From: Acidobacteriota bacterium
GTDB lineage: Bacteria; Acidobacteriota; Terriglobia; Bryobacterales; Bryobacteraceae
DNA length: 64,000 nucleotides
Assembly: GCA_018268935.1 (NCBI GenBank)
Contig: JAFDVS010000114.1
Coordinates: 103,114-167,113, forward strand
Reading direction: 5' to 3'
Shown: in pieces, positions 52,040 to 59,941 of the stretch
Layout: each line of letters starts with the position of its first letter
Position numbering within the stretch: position 1 is the first letter of the stretch
Position numbers and translations under genes: made by a program
Notes under the pieces: model-generated
What the model was told of the DNA's origin: nothing
Seen by the model: only the letters and a program-made list of their open reading frames with translations
The model's database searches: none

Positions 52040-52126
52040 ATGCAGATCACTCGGGGCTCTCGGGCCGGGAGAATCGCGGAGTGCACTCGGATAATAAAGG
52101 GCAGAGGGACGGTTTTGTGGATCTGA
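52040..52126 (+). CDS. Possible 28-codon leader ORF before the HU-like gene
   Basis: An ATG at 52040 has the best ribosome binding site in this area (AGGAG at 52030-52034, five bases away). It opens a 28-residue, Arg-rich reading frame (starts MQITRGSRAGRIAEC) that ends with TGA at 52124-52126, overlapping the proposed GTG start of the HU-like gene (52117) by ten bases in another frame. It could be a leader peptide that couples translation, or a fragment of a longer N terminus lost by a frameshift. No homology is claimed. Confidence 0.35.
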   Translation: MQITRGSRAGRIAECTRIIKGRGTVLWI

Positions 52127-52323
52127 AGCAACTTCTGGCGTCGGAGAGAGCGCTGCCACCCGCGGTGGCGGCGGATCAGGTGGATGGATTGGTAGCGGAC
52201 ATACTGCGCCGGCTGCGCAATGGAAACCCTGTTGCACTGCCCGGCGTAGGAGTCCTGCAGTCGGACCGGGGGCAGCGTATCACGCTGCAGCCGTTGCGGA
52301 AGACGAGCAAAGGAGACCGTTGA
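52117..52323 (+). CDS. HU/IHF-like small protein
   Basis: 68 residues from a GTG at 52117, preceded by AGAGGGA seven bases upstream; a GTG at 52081 or a TTG at 52018 would lengthen it. The HU-type pattern is a helix pair (LKQLLASERALPPAV and QVDGLVADILRRLRNG), then NPVALPGVGVLQSD, where G.PV.LPG.G is the classic HU turn, and RGQRITLQPLRK as the last strand. The long DNA-contacting arms of HU are largely missing, so this is a reduced HU fold. The next gene begins two bases after its stop and carries a similar segment at its N terminus. A DNA-binding role is plausible but not proven. Confidence 0.55.
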   Translation: MDLKQLLASERALPPAVAADQVDGLVADILRRLRNGNPVALPGVGVLQSDRGQRITLQPLRKTSKGDR

Positions 52324-52325
52324 CC

Positions 52326-52913
52326 ATGAAACGCCTGGCGCATTCGGAAGTGAGCCGGAGACCTTCGGCCCACGAGATTGCCGCCCTGCTGAAGCGCTGC
52401 CTTCAGGATGGCGGCCGTGTGGAGGTCGACCGGATAGGGGAGTTCCGGCTAGCCGAAGATGGAGAGATTGTCTTTACATCAAATGTGAAACCCCGCGTAT
52501 TTCTCGCCTACGTCGAAGAGGATACCGAAGTCGCGGTTCGGTTGTGTGAGGACCTCCGCCGCCATGAGTGTGATCCGTGGATGGACCGGGATCGCCTCTT
52601 GCCGGGACAAAACTGGCTCCGCCGGATTGAAAGCGCAATTGAATTTTCAGACTGCTTTGTAGCATTATTTTCGGCGCGATCGGTCCGAAAACGAGGCCAA
52701 TTTCAGGCCGAGTTGCGATATGCCATCGAATGTGCCCGCAGGATTCCGCTCGATCAGCCATTTATTCTCCCCGTGCGCCTGGAGGACTGCAGCCTGCCGA
52801 AGCGCATTACCAGCGCCATTCAGTACGTGGATCTGTTCCCGGATTGGAGCCAGGGCGTCAAACTGCTCGTCAACTCCATCCGCCAGGTGGTCAAGCCGGA
52901 ACCCCGAAAGTAG
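52326..52913 (+). CDS. HU-like N-terminal segment fused to a TIR domain
   Basis: 195 residues from the ATG at 52326 (AGGAGA nine bases upstream). Residues about 14-53 repeat the reduced HU pattern of the preceding gene: HEIAALLKRCLQDGGRVEVDRIGEF and then RLAEDGEIVF. Residues about 55-185 form a TIR domain: PRVFLAYVEEDTEVAVRLCEDL (beta A and helix A), PWMDRDRLLPGQNW (BB-loop region), AIEFSDCFVALFSARSV, and FQAELRYAIECARRI. In the last segment Glu129 occupies the position of the catalytic Glu of NAD-cleaving TIR enzymes. The C-terminal part has FILPVRLEDC. Bacterial TIR proteins often serve in antiviral defence or signalling. The two genes form one tight unit. The 3' neighbour is convergent, with two bases between stops. 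Confidence 0.72.
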   Translation: MKRLAHSEVSRRPSAHEIAALLKRCLQDGGRVEVDRIGEFRLAEDGEIVFTSNVKPRVFLAYVEEDTEVAVRLCEDLRRHECDPWMDRDRLLPGQNWLRRIESAIEFSDCFVALFSARSVRKRGQFQAELRYAIECARRIPLDQPFILPVRLEDCSLPKRITSAIQYVDLFPDWSQGVKLLVNSIRQVVKPEPRK

Positions 52914-52915
52914 CC

Positions 52916-53302
52916 CTACTTCCCCGTCGTTTCCAGTTTCTTGCGGATCGCGGGAGCCAGTTTGGAGTCCGGAGCCAGTTCCAGAAACTTCGTGAACGCA
53001 ACCTTCGCCGCGGCATGATCCTTCAGCTTCTCGCGTGCCTCACCCAGCTTCAGAAAGCCTTCCGGGTTCGATGGGTCCCAGCGCGTCGACTCCTCAAAGC
53101 GATTGGCGGCCGCCTTGAAGCTGCCCTTCTTCATGTAGTACAGCCCGATCTTCAGTTCCTTCGATGCCTGTAAAGGATTGAACTCGTATTCCTTCGTCTT
53201 GAAGGATTCATCCTCTTCAGGCGGTTCCGGAGGCTTCTGATCCTTCTGTTGGGCCAGGACGATCCCGGACGCCACCACGATTGTGAGGAACCAGCGGGTC
53301 AC
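52916..53302 (-). CDS. Small exported TPR-like protein
   Basis: 128 residues from a GTG at the 53302 end. A signal peptide (MTRWFLTIVVASGIVLAQ) is followed by a Pro/Glu/Lys-rich linker (KPPEPPEEDESFK) and about two and a half TPR-like units: ASKELKIGLYYMKKGSFKAAANRFEES, NPEGFLKLGEAREKLKDHAAAKVAF and LELAPDSKLAPAIRKKL. The pattern resembles BamD/YbgF-like TPR stubs, but the protein is short and has no lipobox Cys. Divergent from uvrC over 53 bases. Function unknown. Confidence 0.78.
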   Translation of the reverse strand: MTRWFLTIVVASGIVLAQQKDQKPPEPPEEDESFKTKEYEFNPLQASKELKIGLYYMKKGSFKAAANRFEESTRWDPSNPEGFLKLGEAREKLKDHAAAKVAFTKFLELAPDSKLAPAIRKKLETTGK

Positions 53303-53355
53303 GCTTTGAGTATATCGAGGAATGCCCGTGACACAATGGGACTAGCCCCCTTCCG

Positions 53356-55170
53356 ATGGAACTGCGTGACAAAGTAGCTCAACTTCCCGCCCAGCCCGGG
53401 GTCTACCTCTACAAGGACGGAAGCGGCAAAGTCATCTATGTCGGGAAGGCCAAAAGCTTGCGTAGCCGTGTCCGCAGCTACTTCAACGATGACCGCCTGG
53501 CCGATTCAAAGACGGGTACCCTCATCGCCGAAGCCACCGACATCGACTACATCCTGGTAGACAACGAGAAAGAAGCCCTCGCCCTCGAAAATAATCTCAT
53601 CAAGCAGTACAAGCCCCGCTTCAATATCCTGCTCCGCGACGACAAGACCTACCCCTACATTCAATTGACCGCGGAAGAGTTCCCACGCGTATACGTCACC
53701 CGCCGCCTGCGCAAAGACGGATCCACCTACCACGGCCCGTACTTCCCCGGGAACCTGGCCCACCGCCTGGTCAACTTCATCCACCGCCATTTCAAAGTCC
53801 CCTCTTGCAAGGTGGATCTCACGCGCCAACACACCCATCCATGCCTGGAATATCACATCCACCGCTGTCATGGACCCTGTGTTGCCGGCCTGACTACGAA
53901 GGAAATCTACGGGCAGGCCGTGCGCGATGTGCGGCTCTTCCTCGAAGGCAAACATCGAAATCTGATCGAAGGGCTGCGCGCAAGGATGGAAGCCGCTGCC
54001 GCCGATTTGCGTTTTGAGGAAGCCGCCGCGCTCCGTGACCTCGTATCCACCGTGGAGGAACTCGAGCAGCGGCAGATGATGGCCGCCGCCAGCGGCGATG
54101 ACACCGACATCCTCGCCTACTACGCTGAACCCCCATTGATCGCCGTCAACCTCTTCCACCTCCGCGGCGGGCGCATTGTCGACCGCCGCGAGTTCTTCTG
54201 GGAAGACCAGGTCTCCTTTCAACCCGAGGAGTTCTTCACCGACCTCCTGCTCCAGTTGTATCTGGATCAGCAGTATGTTCCCCATCTCATCCATGTGCCG
54301 GTCGAGTTTGAAGATCGCGAAATCCTGGAAGAGTTGCTCAGCGAGAAGCGCGGCCGCAAAGTCGAGATCCATACCCCACAGCGCGGCCAGAAGAAAGCAA
54401 TGCTCGCGCTCGTGGAAACCAACGCCAAACACAGCTTCGACCTCCGTTTCCGGGTCATGAAGCCGAGTTCGGAAGCCATTCAGGGCGCGTTGCAGGATGC
54501 CCTGGGCCTCGAAGAAGCGGTCAAACGCATTGAGTGCTTCGACATCTCCCACATCCAGGGCACCGACAAAGTCGCCAGCATGGTGGTGTGGGAAGAGGGC
54601 CGCATGAAGAAATCCGACTACCGCAAATTCATCATCAAAACCGTGCAAGGCAACGACGATTTTGCCTCCATGCGAGAGGTGGTCACACGGCGTTACGGAC
54701 GGATTCAGGCCGAAGGTGGCAAGATGCCCTCTCTCGTGTTGATCGACGGCGGATTGGGGCAACTCCATGCCGCCGCCGAGGCGTTGGAGGCCATCGGCAT
54801 CATTAACCAGCCGCTTGCCTCCATCGCCAAACGCGAGGAATGGATCTACGTTCTAGGCAACGAGCACGAGCCCGTGGTGCTCGATAAATTCTCCCCCGTA
54901 CTCCACCTGGTGCAGCAGGTCCGCGATGAGGCCCACCGCTTCGCCGTGACATTCCACCGCTCGCGCCGCGATACCCAGCGGCTCACCTCCGAGTTGCGCG
55001 AGATTCCAGGAGTCGGTCCGAAGACCGTCGAGAAACTCCTCAAACACTTCGGCAGCCTCGACCGCGTCCGCGCGGCCACCGAAACCGAATTGATGGAAGT
55101 GGCCGGGCGCGTCGGCGCTCGCCGCCTCAAGGAATTCTTCAGCGCTACGCCACCCGGTAACGGCGAATAG
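53356..55170 (+). CDS. uvrC: UvrABC system protein C
   Basis: Makes the two incisions in nucleotide excision repair. 604 residues. The N-terminal GIY-YIG nuclease (about 12-90) has PGVYLYKDGSGKVIYVGKAKSLRSRVRSYF. A Cys-rich stretch near 160-180 (PCLEYHIHRCHGPC) lies before the UVR domain, which is FEEAAALRDLVSTVEEL. The C-terminal RNase H-like endonuclease has RIECFDISHIQGTDKVASMVVWEEG and VLIDGGLGQLHAA, and the helix-hairpin-helix pair ends with REIPGVGPKTVEKLLKHFGS. All parts are complete. The 3' end overlaps the enolase-superfamily gene by 26 bases. Confidence 0.97.
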   Translation: MELRDKVAQLPAQPGVYLYKDGSGKVIYVGKAKSLRSRVRSYFNDDRLADSKTGTLIAEATDIDYILVDNEKEALALENNLIKQYKPRFNILLRDDKTYPYIQLTAEEFPRVYVTRRLRKDGSTYHGPYFPGNLAHRLVNFIHRHFKVPSCKVDLTRQHTHPCLEYHIHRCHGPCVAGLTTKEIYGQAVRDVRLFLEGKHRNLIEGLRARMEAAAADLRFEEAAALRDLVSTVEELEQRQMMAAASGDDTDILAYYAEPPLIAVNLFHLRGGRIVDRREFFWEDQVSFQPEEFFTDLLLQLYLDQQYVPHLIHVPVEFEDREILEELLSEKRGRKVEIHTPQRGQKKAMLALVETNAKHSFDLRFRVMKPSSEAIQGALQDALGLEEAVKRIECFDISHIQGTDKVASMVVWEEGRMKKSDYRKFIIKTVQGNDDFASMREVVTRRYGRIQAEGGKMPSLVLIDGGLGQLHAAAEALEAIGIINQPLASIAKREEWIYVLGNEHEPVVLDKFSPVLHLVQQVRDEAHRFAVTFHRSRRDTQRLTSELREIPGVGPKTVEKLLKHFGSLDRVRAATETELMEVAGRVGARRLKEFFSATPPGNGE

Positions 55171-56263
55171 CCTCTTCCTCCAGTTCGATCCCCAGCCCTG
55201 GCGCCTGCGGGATTTCCAGATAGCCGTCTTTCGCCCGAAGCTTCTGCTTGGTCAGTTGCTCCCGAAGGTTCGTCTCCTCCTCGGCCACGAACTCGCAAAT
55301 CAGCGCGTTAGGAATCGAATTCAGCCAGTGCAGCGCTGCCATGACATTGATGTAGGTTGTAAAACCGTGGTTCGCCACCGGCAGGCCGCGATCTTGCGCC
55401 AGCGAGGCAATCTTCATCGCTTCGGTGAATCCGCCGCAACGCGTGAGATCCACCTGAACCACGTCCACGCGCCCCCGGTCCATCAGGTCGAGGTACGAAA
55501 GCCGGTTCGATTCCTCTTCACCCGCCGCGATGCGTACAGACGTGGATTCCGTCAGTTTCCGGTAGCCTTCATAGTCGTCCGCGCGCAGTGGCTCTTCCAG
55601 CCAGAAAATACGCTGCTCGGCGAATGCGTTGGCCCGTTGCAGCGCGGTCTTCGCATCCCATACGAGACCCGCGTCGATCAGCAGATCCGCATCGTCGCCC
55701 AGCCCGCGGCGCGCCTCCCGCACCAGCGCGATGTCCGTGCGTTCGTCCTCACCCATGGGGTGCCAGCCGAATTTTACGGCGTTGAAGCCTCGGTCTCGGA
55801 AACGCCGCGCTAGTTCCCCCGTCTCCTCCGGCGTATCGCCGAAAAGGGAACTGGCGTAGCACCGGATGCGGGAATGGAATCCACCCCCTAGCAGCTTCCA
55901 CACAGGCATTCCCAGCGCTTTCCCCTTGATATCCCACAGCGCCATATCGATGCCGCTCATGGCGTGGATCGCGATGCCGCGGCGCCCGCTGTAGATATTG
56001 GCGTTGTACATCTTGTGCCAGATCTTTTCCGTTTCGAACGGATCTTCCCCTAAAACCAGATGCGCCAGCCCGGAAGTGATGGTGTGCGAATACGGGCCGT
56101 CAATGGCCGCTTTGACGGCGAGTGGCGCGGAATCGACTTCGCCCAGGCCACTGATGCCGGCGTCCGTTTCTACGCGCACCACCAGGGCATCCTGGCCGCT
56201 GTCGCATTGTTCTTTCACCTCGGGAAGGCGGAGGTACATGGCTTCGACTTTCGTGATTTTCAT
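55145..56263 (-). CDS. Mandelate racemase/muconate-lactonizing-family dehydratase
   Basis: Enolase-superfamily enzyme, probably an acid-sugar dehydratase. 372 residues. The capping domain has VETDAGISGLGEVDSAP and MSGIDMALWDIKGKALGMPV. The barrel carries an AVKFGWHPMG strand in which the expected KxK is KFG, so one Lys of the pair is Gly. Metal ligands are in LLIDAGLVWD, FWLEEPLRADD and IAAGEEESN. A late NHGFTTYINVMAAL supplies the His/Asp partner, and the family SIPNALICEFVAEEET segment follows. No specific substrate is evident; rhamnonate or galactonate dehydratase groups look similar. It overlaps uvrC by 26 bases at the 3' ends. A second gene of this superfamily is the tartrate dehydratase at 14.5 kb. 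Confidence 0.87.
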   Translation of the reverse strand: MKITKVEAMYLRLPEVKEQCDSGQDALVVRVETDAGISGLGEVDSAPLAVKAAIDGPYSHTITSGLAHLVLGEDPFETEKIWHKMYNANIYSGRRGIAIHAMSGIDMALWDIKGKALGMPVWKLLGGGFHSRIRCYASSLFGDTPEETGELARRFRDRGFNAVKFGWHPMGEDERTDIALVREARRGLGDDADLLIDAGLVWDAKTALQRANAFAEQRIFWLEEPLRADDYEGYRKLTESTSVRIAAGEEESNRLSYLDLMDRGRVDVVQVDLTRCGGFTEAMKIASLAQDRGLPVANHGFTTYINVMAALHWLNSIPNALICEFVAEEETNLREQLTKQKLRAKDGYLEIPQAPGLGIELEEEAIRRYRVA

Positions 56264-56292
56264 CAGAGAGAGTATACCGTTCGGGCCGGGTC

Positions 56293-56301
56293 TGCTAGAA
56301 T
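56293..56301 (+). promoter_or_regulatory. Extended -10 element (TGCTAGAAT) for tRNA-Pro
   Basis: TGC directly followed by TAGAAT (56296-56301) gives an extended -10 pattern ending eight bases before the tRNA's 5' base. The -35 region is weak, which an extended -10 can compensate. Transcription would start very close to the mature 5' end. Confidence 0.55.
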
Positions 56302-56309
56302 AGAAAATT

Positions 56310-56387
56310 CGGGCTGTGGCGCAGCCTGGCTAGCGCGCTTGCTTGGGGTGCAAGAGGTCCCGAGTTCAAATCTCGGCAGCCCGACCA
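56310..56387 (+). tRNA. tRNA-Pro(GGG)
   Basis: A complete cloverleaf can be folded by hand. The acceptor stem is CGGGCTG with CAGCCCG, the D stem GCGC with GCGC, and the anticodon stem CTTGC with GCAAG. The loop TTGGGGT places GGG at the anticodon positions, and the T arm is CCGAG-TTCAAAT-CTCGG. The discriminator base A is followed by an encoded CCA (56385-56387). The C1-G72 start and GGG anticodon identify proline. G37 next to the anticodon is the TrmD target. It stands alone, with no neighbouring tRNA genes. Confidence 0.97.
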
Positions 56388-56430
56388 TCTACCCTCACCG
56401 TTCGTCCAGTCTTTCGGCACTAAGAGAGGG

Positions 56431-56465
56431 TTCCATCGGCGTTTATCTGCGTACATCTGTGGCCC
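56431..56465. repeat. Possible dispersed intergenic repeat (ATCTGCGTACATCTGTGG core)
   Basis: Within the 198-base gap after the tRNA lies a string with a core ATCTGCGTACATCTGTGG preceded by CATCGGCGTTT. From memory this closely resembles a short repeat found in many environmental genomes, often beside tRNA or other genes. Only one copy was seen in this window. The rest of the gap shows no gene, and only a weak promoter-like TATACT at 56560. Confidence 0.45.
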
Positions 56466-56585
56466 AATTTTCTTCTTCAACTCCCGGCTACTGTCAATTG
56501 TTAACGCGGACACCACACTAGGGGTTGCCCCCTCGCCCTGCGCCCTCGATCAGCCGTTGTATACTGGCTGGCGCTGGATACATAC

Positions 56586-57395
56586 ATGCCGAACACCGCT
56601 CTTCTCGAAAGCGTCAACGCCACCCTCATCAATGTCGGATGGAAGCTGCTTGGAGCCTTGCTGCTGTGGATCGTAGGGCGCATGCTGATCCGCTTCGCCA
56701 TGCGCCTGCTCGGCGGCGGCATGCGCGCTCAAGGCGTCGAAGCCACCATCATCCGCTACGCTCAGAACACCATCAGCGTTCTGTTGACCATCATTCTGGT
56801 CATCTCCATCCTCGAAATCTTCGGCGTGCAGACCACCACCTTCGCCGCCCTCCTGGCTGGCGCCGGGCTGGCCGTTGGAGCCGCTTGGAGCGGGCTCCTG
56901 TCGAACTTCGCTGCAGGCGCCTTCCTCATTATTCTCCGCCCATTCAAAGTGGGCGACTTCATCAGTGCCGGCGGAGTGGTGGGAACCGTCCAGGAGATCG
57001 GCCTGTTCATCACCACCATTGATACTCCCGACAATCTGCGCACATACGTCGGCAACAATAAAATACTCTCCGACAACATTCAGAACTTCTCAGCCAATCC
57101 CTACCGCCGTGTCGAAATCACCGCCCAGGTGGCCCATTCCATGGACCCCCGCCTGGCCATCGAGCGCATCGCGGCAGGAGTGGCCCGGATTGCTAACGTT
57201 GTGCCGAAGCCGGCCCCGGATCTGAAGATCCTCTCGCACACGCCTGCTGGCTGTGTGCTCGCCGTGCGGCCCTATTGCCACAACGATCACTACTGGCAGG
57301 TCTATTTCGATACGCAGCAGGCGATTCGCGATGCCCTCGGCGCCGCCGGTTATCCTGCGCCGGAGTTTGTTGTGGAATTGAATGCCGCCGGTTGA
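56586..57395 (+). CDS. MscS-family mechanosensitive channel, small form
   Basis: 269 residues, close to E. coli MscS in size and layout. Three membrane segments: about 18-40, 58-80 and the pore helix with LLAGAGLAVGAAWSGLLSNFAAGAFLI. The beta domain has FKVGDFISAGGVVGTVQEIGLFITTIDT and an NNKILSDNIQN strand end that matches the family. The C-terminal alpha/beta part begins RRVEITAQVAHS. Distinct from the larger MscS-type gene at 37.0 kb. A TATACT box lies 20 bases upstream of the ATG; no clear -35. Confidence 0.94.
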   Translation: MPNTALLESVNATLINVGWKLLGALLLWIVGRMLIRFAMRLLGGGMRAQGVEATIIRYAQNTISVLLTIILVISILEIFGVQTTTFAALLAGAGLAVGAAWSGLLSNFAAGAFLIILRPFKVGDFISAGGVVGTVQEIGLFITTIDTPDNLRTYVGNNKILSDNIQNFSANPYRRVEITAQVAHSMDPRLAIERIAAGVARIANVVPKPAPDLKILSHTPAGCVLAVRPYCHNDHYWQVYFDTQQAIRDALGAAGYPAPEFVVELNAAG

Positions 57396-57477
57396 CGGGG
57401 ATTGTCTTTACCTTCGATGTGAGGGATGATTGTTCCCAGTGGGCTATCGGGGAACCCTTTAGAATCGGAGTGAGCTC

Positions 57478-58563
57478 ATGTCTCTTTGTAGGTCTCTTTC
57501 TATTTTCCAGTCTGCGTCCTTTCCCATCTTTCTATCCCTATTTCTTGTCACGGCGGCTTCGGCCGATCAAATCGTGCTCAAGGACGGCGATCGGGTAACG
57601 GGTTCGATCGTAAAGAAGGACGGGCAAACCGTGACCATCCAAAGTAAAAATTTCGGCTTGGTCACCCTCAAGTGGGACGATATTGCAACCATCACTACGG
57701 ATAAGCCGCTCACGGTCGTGCTGCCCAACGATCGCACCGTGAAAGCGAACATCCAGACCCAGGGCGATCGCATCCAGGTCACTGCGCCAGGCCTTCCCCA
57801 GCCGGTGCCTCCATCCGAAATCGTCGCCTTGCGCAACGATACCGAACAAGCCGCTTATGAGCGGTTCCTCCATCCCGGCATCCTGGATCTGTGGACGATC
57901 ACGGGCAGCCTGAATATCGCCGGCACCAAAGGGAATGCCGAAACCTCAACGCTCACCACCCCAATCAACTTCCTTCGTGCCTCCAACAGCAGCAGGACCA
58001 CGGCTTATTTCAATTCCATTCGTTCCACCGCCAACGTGGCTGGGGTCAGTGCGCAGACAGCCAAGGCCGTCCGTGGCGGTTGGGGATTCAGCCGCAATGT
58101 GACAAAGAAAGTGTTCGTGAACACCTTCAATGACTACGAATACGACGCCTTCCAATCCCTCGATCTGCGCGTCGTCCTCGGCGGCGGACTCGGCTATCAG
58201 GTTTGGAAAGCAGACGCTGGCCGGTTCGCGCTTGTAGGCGGCGCGGCGTGGAATCGGGAAAAGTTCAGCCCCGCATCGCGTGCCGCATTCGTCAGGAATT
58301 CGGCCGAGGCCTACTGGGGAGACGATTTCAATTACAGCCTCACCTCCCGCACGAAACTGGTGCAGGGTTTTCGCATGTTCAACAACCTCTCCAACTCCGG
58401 CGAATACCGGCTGAACTTCGATATCGGCGCCAATACCGCCCTAACGAAATGGCTCACCTGGAACATTTCGTTGAGCGACCGTTACTTGAGTAACCCTGTG
58501 CCGGGACGCAAGAGCAACGACTTCCTCTACACCACCGGGCTTGGATTCACCTTTACGCGATAA
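57478..58563 (+). CDS. DUF481 outer-membrane barrel protein
   Basis: 361 residues. Signal peptide about 1-29, ending at SAD. The N-terminal part (about 30-115) is a small beta domain with DQIVLKDGDRVTGSIVKKDGQTVTI and FGLVTLKWDDIATITTDK. The rest is the DUF481 barrel: LNIAGTKGNAETSTLTTPI opens it, and the end reads LYTTGLGFTFTR. Members are often induced by salt. TAGAAT at 57460-57465 ends 12 bases before the ATG. The MFS gene follows 29 bases later. Confidence 0.88.
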   Translation: MSLCRSLSIFQSASFPIFLSLFLVTAASADQIVLKDGDRVTGSIVKKDGQTVTIQSKNFGLVTLKWDDIATITTDKPLTVVLPNDRTVKANIQTQGDRIQVTAPGLPQPVPPSEIVALRNDTEQAAYERFLHPGILDLWTITGSLNIAGTKGNAETSTLTTPINFLRASNSSRTTAYFNSIRSTANVAGVSAQTAKAVRGGWGFSRNVTKKVFVNTFNDYEYDAFQSLDLRVVLGGGLGYQVWKADAGRFALVGGAAWNREKFSPASRAAFVRNSAEAYWGDDFNYSLTSRTKLVQGFRMFNNLSNSGEYRLNFDIGANTALTKWLTWNISLSDRYLSNPVPGRKSNDFLYTTGLGFTFTR

Positions 58564-58592
58564 CAAAACCAGGCAAGCCGTATCATGGAACG

Positions 58593-59807
58593 ATGCTCTC
58601 CCCGCGTTGGACGCCCTGGGGTGTTGTTCTGGCCTGTTCCCTCGGTGTCGCCTTTAGCCTTGGCACGCTGGCTGTCTTCAGCTTTTCGCTATTCCTGAAA
58701 CCGCTGGTAGCTGAGTTTCATTGGTCGCGAGGTGAGGTGTCGTTGGCCGGGACACTGATCAATGTGGCCGTGTCCCTGATGAGTCCATTCGTCGGGCGCC
58801 TCGCGGATAGCTACGGCAGCAGGGCCGTCACCATCGGCGGACATGTGCTGCTCGCAGCCGGCCTGTGCACATTGGCACTGCTCAATGGGCCGTTGTGGCA
58901 GCTCTATGCCGTATTCCTCCTCATCGGAATTTTCGGCTCTGGCGCGACGCCTCCCCCCTACAGCCGTGTCGTGGCGAAGTGGTTCACCACCCAGCGAGGA
59001 TTGGCCTTGGGCCTTGTCATGGCCGGCGGGGGACTCGGGACGTTTGTCATGCCTCACATTGTCCACGCGGTGATGGACTCCCATGGGTGGCGCGGGGCTT
59101 ATGTCGCCCTCGGCTTCTGTGCCATCGCGATTCCCGTGCCCTTGGCTGCGATCCTCATCCAGGAGCCGCAACCGTCGAAACTTTCCCGGTTTGAACAGGC
59201 CGGCATGACGCGGAGCGAAGCTCTGCGCAGCAGCGTCTTCTATCACCTCACTATCGTCTTCTTTCTGGCGGCGTTGTGCACAAACGCGGCCGTGGCCCAC
59301 TTGGCGCCCATTCTCACAGACCAGGGAATGCAGACGGGCCAGGCGGCAATGGCCGTATCCCTCTTCGGCCTCTCCACGTTCTTCGGGCGTCTCGTAACGG
59401 GATGGCTGGTCGACAAGTTGTTCGCACCCTATGTCGCGGCCAGCCTGTTCGCATTGCTCGGCATTGGATTGCTTCTGTTGCGCCAGGGCGCGATGGGCGA
59501 ACTGGCGGCCGTGTTCATCGGCTTCGGCTTCGGTGCCGAAGCCGACATCATGCCCTATCTCGCCAGCCGCTATTTCGGCTTCCGTGCGTTCGGCGAAATC
59601 TATGGCATTCTGTTCGCATCCTTCACCCTGGGGATCGCGGCCGGGCCGCCGCTGATGGGGTTCGGATTCGATCGCACCGGCGGATACGCTGCGCCGTTGG
59701 GTATCGTCTTGGCGCTCATGGCCGCCGCGGTCATGGGCGTCGCCTTCCTCCCGCCCTTTCCTGGTTCTCCCGAGCGCATAGGGCACGCTCCGCGCCGCCA
59801 GTTGTGA
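58593..59807 (+). CDS. MFS transporter, oxalate:formate-antiporter-like
   Basis: 404 residues with 12 predicted membrane helices. The N-terminal helix WGVVLACSLGVAFSLGTLAVFSFSLFLKPLV is followed by the cytoplasmic loop FVGRLADSYGSRAVTIGG, the MFS motif A equivalent. The central loop and second half have a FFGRLVTGWLVDKL copy of the motif. The style is that of the monocarboxylate/oxalate-formate MFS group. The substrate is not set by sequence. An 11-base inverted repeat begins immediately after its stop codon (59808), which may form the transcript end. Confidence 0.88.
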   Translation: MLSPRWTPWGVVLACSLGVAFSLGTLAVFSFSLFLKPLVAEFHWSRGEVSLAGTLINVAVSLMSPFVGRLADSYGSRAVTIGGHVLLAAGLCTLALLNGPLWQLYAVFLLIGIFGSGATPPPYSRVVAKWFTTQRGLALGLVMAGGGLGTFVMPHIVHAVMDSHGWRGAYVALGFCAIAIPVPLAAILIQEPQPSKLSRFEQAGMTRSEALRSSVFYHLTIVFFLAALCTNAAVAHLAPILTDQGMQTGQAAMAVSLFGLSTFFGRLVTGWLVDKLFAPYVAASLFALLGIGLLLLRQGAMGELAAVFIGFGFGAEADIMPYLASRYFGFRAFGEIYGILFASFTLGIAAGPPLMGFGFDRTGGYAAPLGIVLALMAAAVMGVAFLPPFPGSPERIGHAPRRQL

Positions 59808-59861
59808 AGGAACACGCGTTTGCATCAAGGCGCGGGCGGGCTCCGTTTTGCGCGTGTTCCT
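59808..59861. terminator. Inverted repeat after the MFS gene
   Basis: AGGAACACGCG (59808-59818) and CGCGTGTTCCT (59851-59861) can pair as an 11-base perfect stem with a 32-base loop. No T-run follows, so a Rho-independent terminator is not certain; it could be a structural mRNA end or a repeat element. Confidence 0.45.
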
Positions 59862-59868
59862 CAAAAGC
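59852..59868. repeat. Direct repeat copy 1 (GCGTGTTCCTCAAAAGC)
   Basis: The same 17-mer occurs at 59942-59958, 90 bases away, and the similarity extends to about 21 bases with one mismatch (next bases CCGC here, GCGC in the other copy). Its first part is also the right arm of the inverted repeat at 59808-59861. The DNA between the copies shows no gene. Confidence 0.6.
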
Positions 59869-59941
59869 CCGCACAGGCCGGGGCGTCCTCCATCGTGCTT
59901 AGGGACTCGTGTGCCGCTTGTAGACCCGGCGCGTTGTGCGG

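Noticed and set aside
53506..54768. 420-residue minus-strand frame opposite uvrC
   Set aside because: All UvrC motifs are on the plus strand; the opposite frame has a composition typical of a shadow and no motif.
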